Shown in pieces: positions 62,190-64,000 of a stretch of 64,000 bases of DNA. The position numbers were made by a program, and so were the translations under genes. The stretch covers positions 4,298-68,297 of the forward strand of contig DAOMGE010000011.1 of assembly GCA_035430165.1 (NCBI GenBank). Direction: 5' to 3'. Positions within the stretch are counted from its first letter, which is position 1. Every line of letters begins with the position of its first letter. Origin of the DNA: UBA7239 sp035430165 (GTDB lineage Bacteria; Pseudomonadota; Gammaproteobacteria; Pseudomonadales; UBA7239). A model generated the notes under the pieces. The model ran no database searches. It was not told where the DNA came from and saw only the letters and a list, made by a program, of their open reading frames with translations.

Positions 62190-63347
62190 ATGTCCTTGCC
62201 ATCGCTCACCGAACAACTGCAACAGTTGCTGTCCCTGCCCTCGGTCAGCAGCTCGACACCCGGCCACGACATGGGCAACCGTGCCGTGATCAACGCCCTG
62301 GCCGGCTGGCTGGAAACGGCCGGTTTCGCCGTGGAGATCATGCCGGTCACGCCCTGCGGCCACAAGGCCAACCTGATCGCCACCAAAGGCAGCGGGCCGG
62401 GCGGACTGGTGCTGGCCGGCCACACGGACACGGTGCCGTTTGACGAGGCCCTGTGGTCGGTCAACCCGCTGGCTCTGACGGAACAAGACAACCGACTTTA
62501 TGGGCTGGGTGTCTGCGACATGAAAGGCTTTTTCCCGCTGGCGATTGCCGCTGCGCAACACTTTGTCGATCACACACCCACTGCGCCGCTGATTATTCTC
62601 GCGACCGCTGACGAAGAATCCTCCATGAACGGTGCGCGTGCGCTGCTCGAACACGGCAAGCCCCATGCGCGTTTTGCTGTGATCGGCGAGCCCACCGGCA
62701 TGAGGCCGGTGCGCATGCACAAGGGTGTGATGCTGGAAAGCGTGCGCATCACCGGTCACTCCGGTCATTCCTCCAATCCTGCCTTTGGTGCCAGTGCGCT
62801 GGACGCCATGCATGCCGCGATGCACGAACTGATGGCACTGCGCAGCGACTGGCAATCGCGTTATCGCAACGCACAATTTGCTGTGGATATGCCCACCATG
62901 AATTTCGGTTATATCCACGGTGGCGACAATCCCAACCGCATCTGTGGCTGCTGTGAATTGCAGTTTGATGTACGCCCGTTGCCAGGTATGCGGATTGACA
63001 CTTTGCAATCTGAAATCGATGCCTGTTTGCAGCGCGTGGATACCCTCGGCAACCGTCTCACGATAGAGCGCGTTCCCTTGATGCAGGCCATTCTCCCGTT
63101 TGAGGAGCCAGCCAGCAGCGATCTGGTGCGCACACTGGAAAAACTGACAGGCCACAGCGCCGAGTCCACTGCTTTTGGCACGGAAGCACCTTTTCTGCAG
63201 CAGCTTGGCATGCAAACGGTTATTTACGGGCCGGGTGATATTGCGCAAGCCCATCAGCCCGATGAATTTCTGTCGCTCGACCGCATCCAGCCAACCGTCG
63301 CTATACTGCAGGCCCTGATACAGCAATACTGCTACACCCCGACCTGA
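62190..63347 (+). CDS. argE: Acetylornithine deacetylase
   Basis: A 385-residue M20 metallopeptidase-fold enzyme. Metal and catalytic residues are in LAGHTDTVPF, CDMKGFFPLAIA, ATADEESSMNGARAL, IGEPTGMRPVRMHKG and GDIAQAHQPDEFL. It hydrolyses N2-acetylornithine to ornithine in arginine synthesis. ATG 62190 chosen because it yields SLPSLTEQLQQLLSLPSVSS. The gene lies 87 nt from hisF, divergent from it. Confidence 0.93.
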   Translation: MSLPSLTEQLQQLLSLPSVSSSTPGHDMGNRAVINALAGWLETAGFAVEIMPVTPCGHKANLIATKGSGPGGLVLAGHTDTVPFDEALWSVNPLALTEQDNRLYGLGVCDMKGFFPLAIAAAQHFVDHTPTAPLIILATADEESSMNGARALLEHGKPHARFAVIGEPTGMRPVRMHKGVMLESVRITGHSGHSSNPAFGASALDAMHAAMHELMALRSDWQSRYRNAQFAVDMPTMNFGYIHGGDNPNRICGCCELQFDVRPLPGMRIDTLQSEIDACLQRVDTLGNRLTIERVPLMQAILPFEEPASSDLVRTLEKLTGHSAESTAFGTEAPFLQQLGMQTVIYGPGDIAQAHQPDEFLSLDRIQPTVAILQALIQQYCYTPT

Positions 63348-63378
63348 ATTTTATTTTCTGCTTTTCGTGAGGAACGCC

Positions 63379-63690
63379 ATGTTTAAAAAAACCAGCCGCG
63401 CACGCATCATCCTGTCCATTACCGCTATCTGCCTGGCTTTCCTGGCCGGCTGTACCGAAGAAACCAAAAACAAATTGTCACGCGATTTTGCCAATCTGGT
63501 CGGCAAGAACCTGAAAGTTTCCTATATCGATGGCGGCACGGTTGTAAAAAGCTGGACGGTAAAAGATGGCAAGATCACTTCCGGGAAGGATGATCACGGT
63601 CTGGCGCTTGGCTATTATTATTTCTGGAGTGTAGAAACCGGTTATGTGCAGTTACCGGTCGAGCGCACCGTGATCGAGGAAATCCGTTGA
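63379..63690 (+). CDS. Small uncharacterised lipoprotein
   Basis: A 103-residue protein with signal peptide and lipobox FLAGC (Cys about residue 24) followed by TEETKN, so outer-membrane targeting is likely. The rest (NLKVSYIDGGTVVKSW, GKITSGKDDHGLALGYYYFW, GYVQLPVERTVIEE) is beta-rich with no recognised family. ATG 63379 follows GAGGAACG. The stop overlaps the next start (TTGA). Confidence 0.75.
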   Translation: MFKKTSRARIILSITAICLAFLAGCTEETKNKLSRDFANLVGKNLKVSYIDGGTVVKSWTVKDGKITSGKDDHGLALGYYYFWSVETGYVQLPVERTVIEEIR

Positions 63691-64000
63691 GCGACCATCA
63701 CGAACCCACGCTGAATGAACGCGCACGTGAACTGCTCGCGCAGATATCCTCGCTGCAGGATGAGTTGCGCGACACGCTGACCGAACAGGAAGCGCGCGTA
63801 CGCTACACCATCGAAGGCAAACGGATTGAATTCGAGCACGCGGTAAATGAAGCGCACCGGCGTCTCAAACTGGGTTTATGGCGCTGGTTACGCCTCAGTC
63901 GTCCACGCAATATCCTGGCCGCTCCGTTTATTTACGGCATGATTTTTCCGCTCGTCTTTTTCGATTTATCGCTTGCCCTGTATCAGGCCGTCTGTTTTCG
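63687..64000 (+). CDS. Unrecognised membrane protein, N-terminal part (right edge)
   Basis: A TTG start at 63687 overlapping the lipoprotein stop, ribosome site GAGGAA before it, and an open frame to the window end (about 104 residues). A charged N-terminal helix likely to form a coiled coil (RARELLAQISSLQDELRDTL) is followed by a basic segment and a hydrophobic stretch (NILAAPFIYGMIFPLVFFDLS) that looks like a first membrane helix. Family not recognised; the protein continues beyond the window. Confidence 0.65.
   Translation, partial: MSDHHEPTLNERARELLAQISSLQDELRDTLTEQEARVRYTIEGKRIEFEHAVNEAHRRLKLGLWRWLRLSRPRNILAAPFIYGMIFPLVFFDLSLALYQAVCF

Noticed and set aside
62103..63326. Long open frame on the - strand across argE, continuous with hisF
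   Set aside because: It is antisense to a well-supported acetylornithine deacetylase and has no HisF-like or other recognisable sequence before the true HisF start (MTLAKRIIPCLDV); codon bias of argE leaves the opposite strand open.
1..64000. tRNA, rRNA, CRISPR, insertion sequences, prophage or integron
   Set aside because: No cloverleaf, regularly spaced repeats, transposase, integrase or phage structural genes were seen in the intergenic regions or coding frames.

Overview
The window is a chromosomal segment of a Gram-negative gammaproteobacterium. The evidence is a Pil-Chp twitching chemotaxis operon in the Pseudomonas order (yqgF-yqgE-tonB3-gshB / pilGHIJK-chpABC), an Escherichia-like nudF-yqiB-cpdA-yqiA block next to tolC, and the smpB/ratA-rnfH/bamE/fur neighbourhood. 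LPS-type acyltransferase domains, LolA, TolC, TonB and BamE homologues all imply an outer membrane. I see no rRNA or tRNA gene, IS element, integrase or CRISPR array. Genus is not decidable from the sequence alone.

Layout. (1) 1-18263: most of an aryl polyene (APE) pigment cluster on the + strand. It runs in order: tail of an acyltransferase, two ACPs, a membrane protein, an AMP-ligase/dehydratase fusion, a glycosyltransferase/acyltransferase fusion, an ammonia lyase, a LolA-like carrier, an MMPL exporter, a lipoprotein, a ketosynthase, a dehydratase, a ketoreductase and a second ketosynthase. The ammonia lyase should supply an aryl acid, which is activated, loaded on ACP, extended by the type II ketosynthase/reductase/dehydratase set, attached to a lipid-like anchor and exported. 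A 1499-codon pilY1-like gene sits between the ketoreductase and the last ketosynthase, where APE clusters normally have nothing. (2) 18286-19860: an unknown small protein, a UbiA-family prenyltransferase and a DUF2892 protein. (3) 20154-23040: pntAA-pntAB-pntB transhydrogenase, ending in a strong bidirectional terminator. (4) 23106-28954, - strand: accC, accB, aroQ, an OprB-type porin with a Fur-box-like promoter site, and ppk1. (5) 29012-35180: trmO on +, then on - a tightly packed thiD-thiC-nudF-yqiB-cpdA-yqiA run behind a TPP riboswitch. (6) 35333-38010: tolC, then an AT-rich patch with a frameshifted wbqC-like gene. (7) 38011-54878: ruvX, yqgE, tonB3 and gshB on -, then the + strand pilG-H-I-J-K-chpA-B-C signalling operon. 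(8) 54897-64000: smpB, ratA, rnfH, bamE, fur, a GtrA protein, cytochrome b561, a GT87-like membrane enzyme, queG, dapB, hisF, argE, a small lipoprotein and the start of a membrane protein.

What stands out: the pilY1 gene inside the pigment cluster and its ~425-residue insert within the von Willebrand A domain; the UbiA and GGM-tailed genes appended to the pigment operon; a probable stem structure in the pilG leader; a TPP riboswitch placed ahead of an operon that also carries a cAMP phosphodiesterase; a Fur-like site in front of the OprB-type porin; and the homopolymer frameshift in wbqC.
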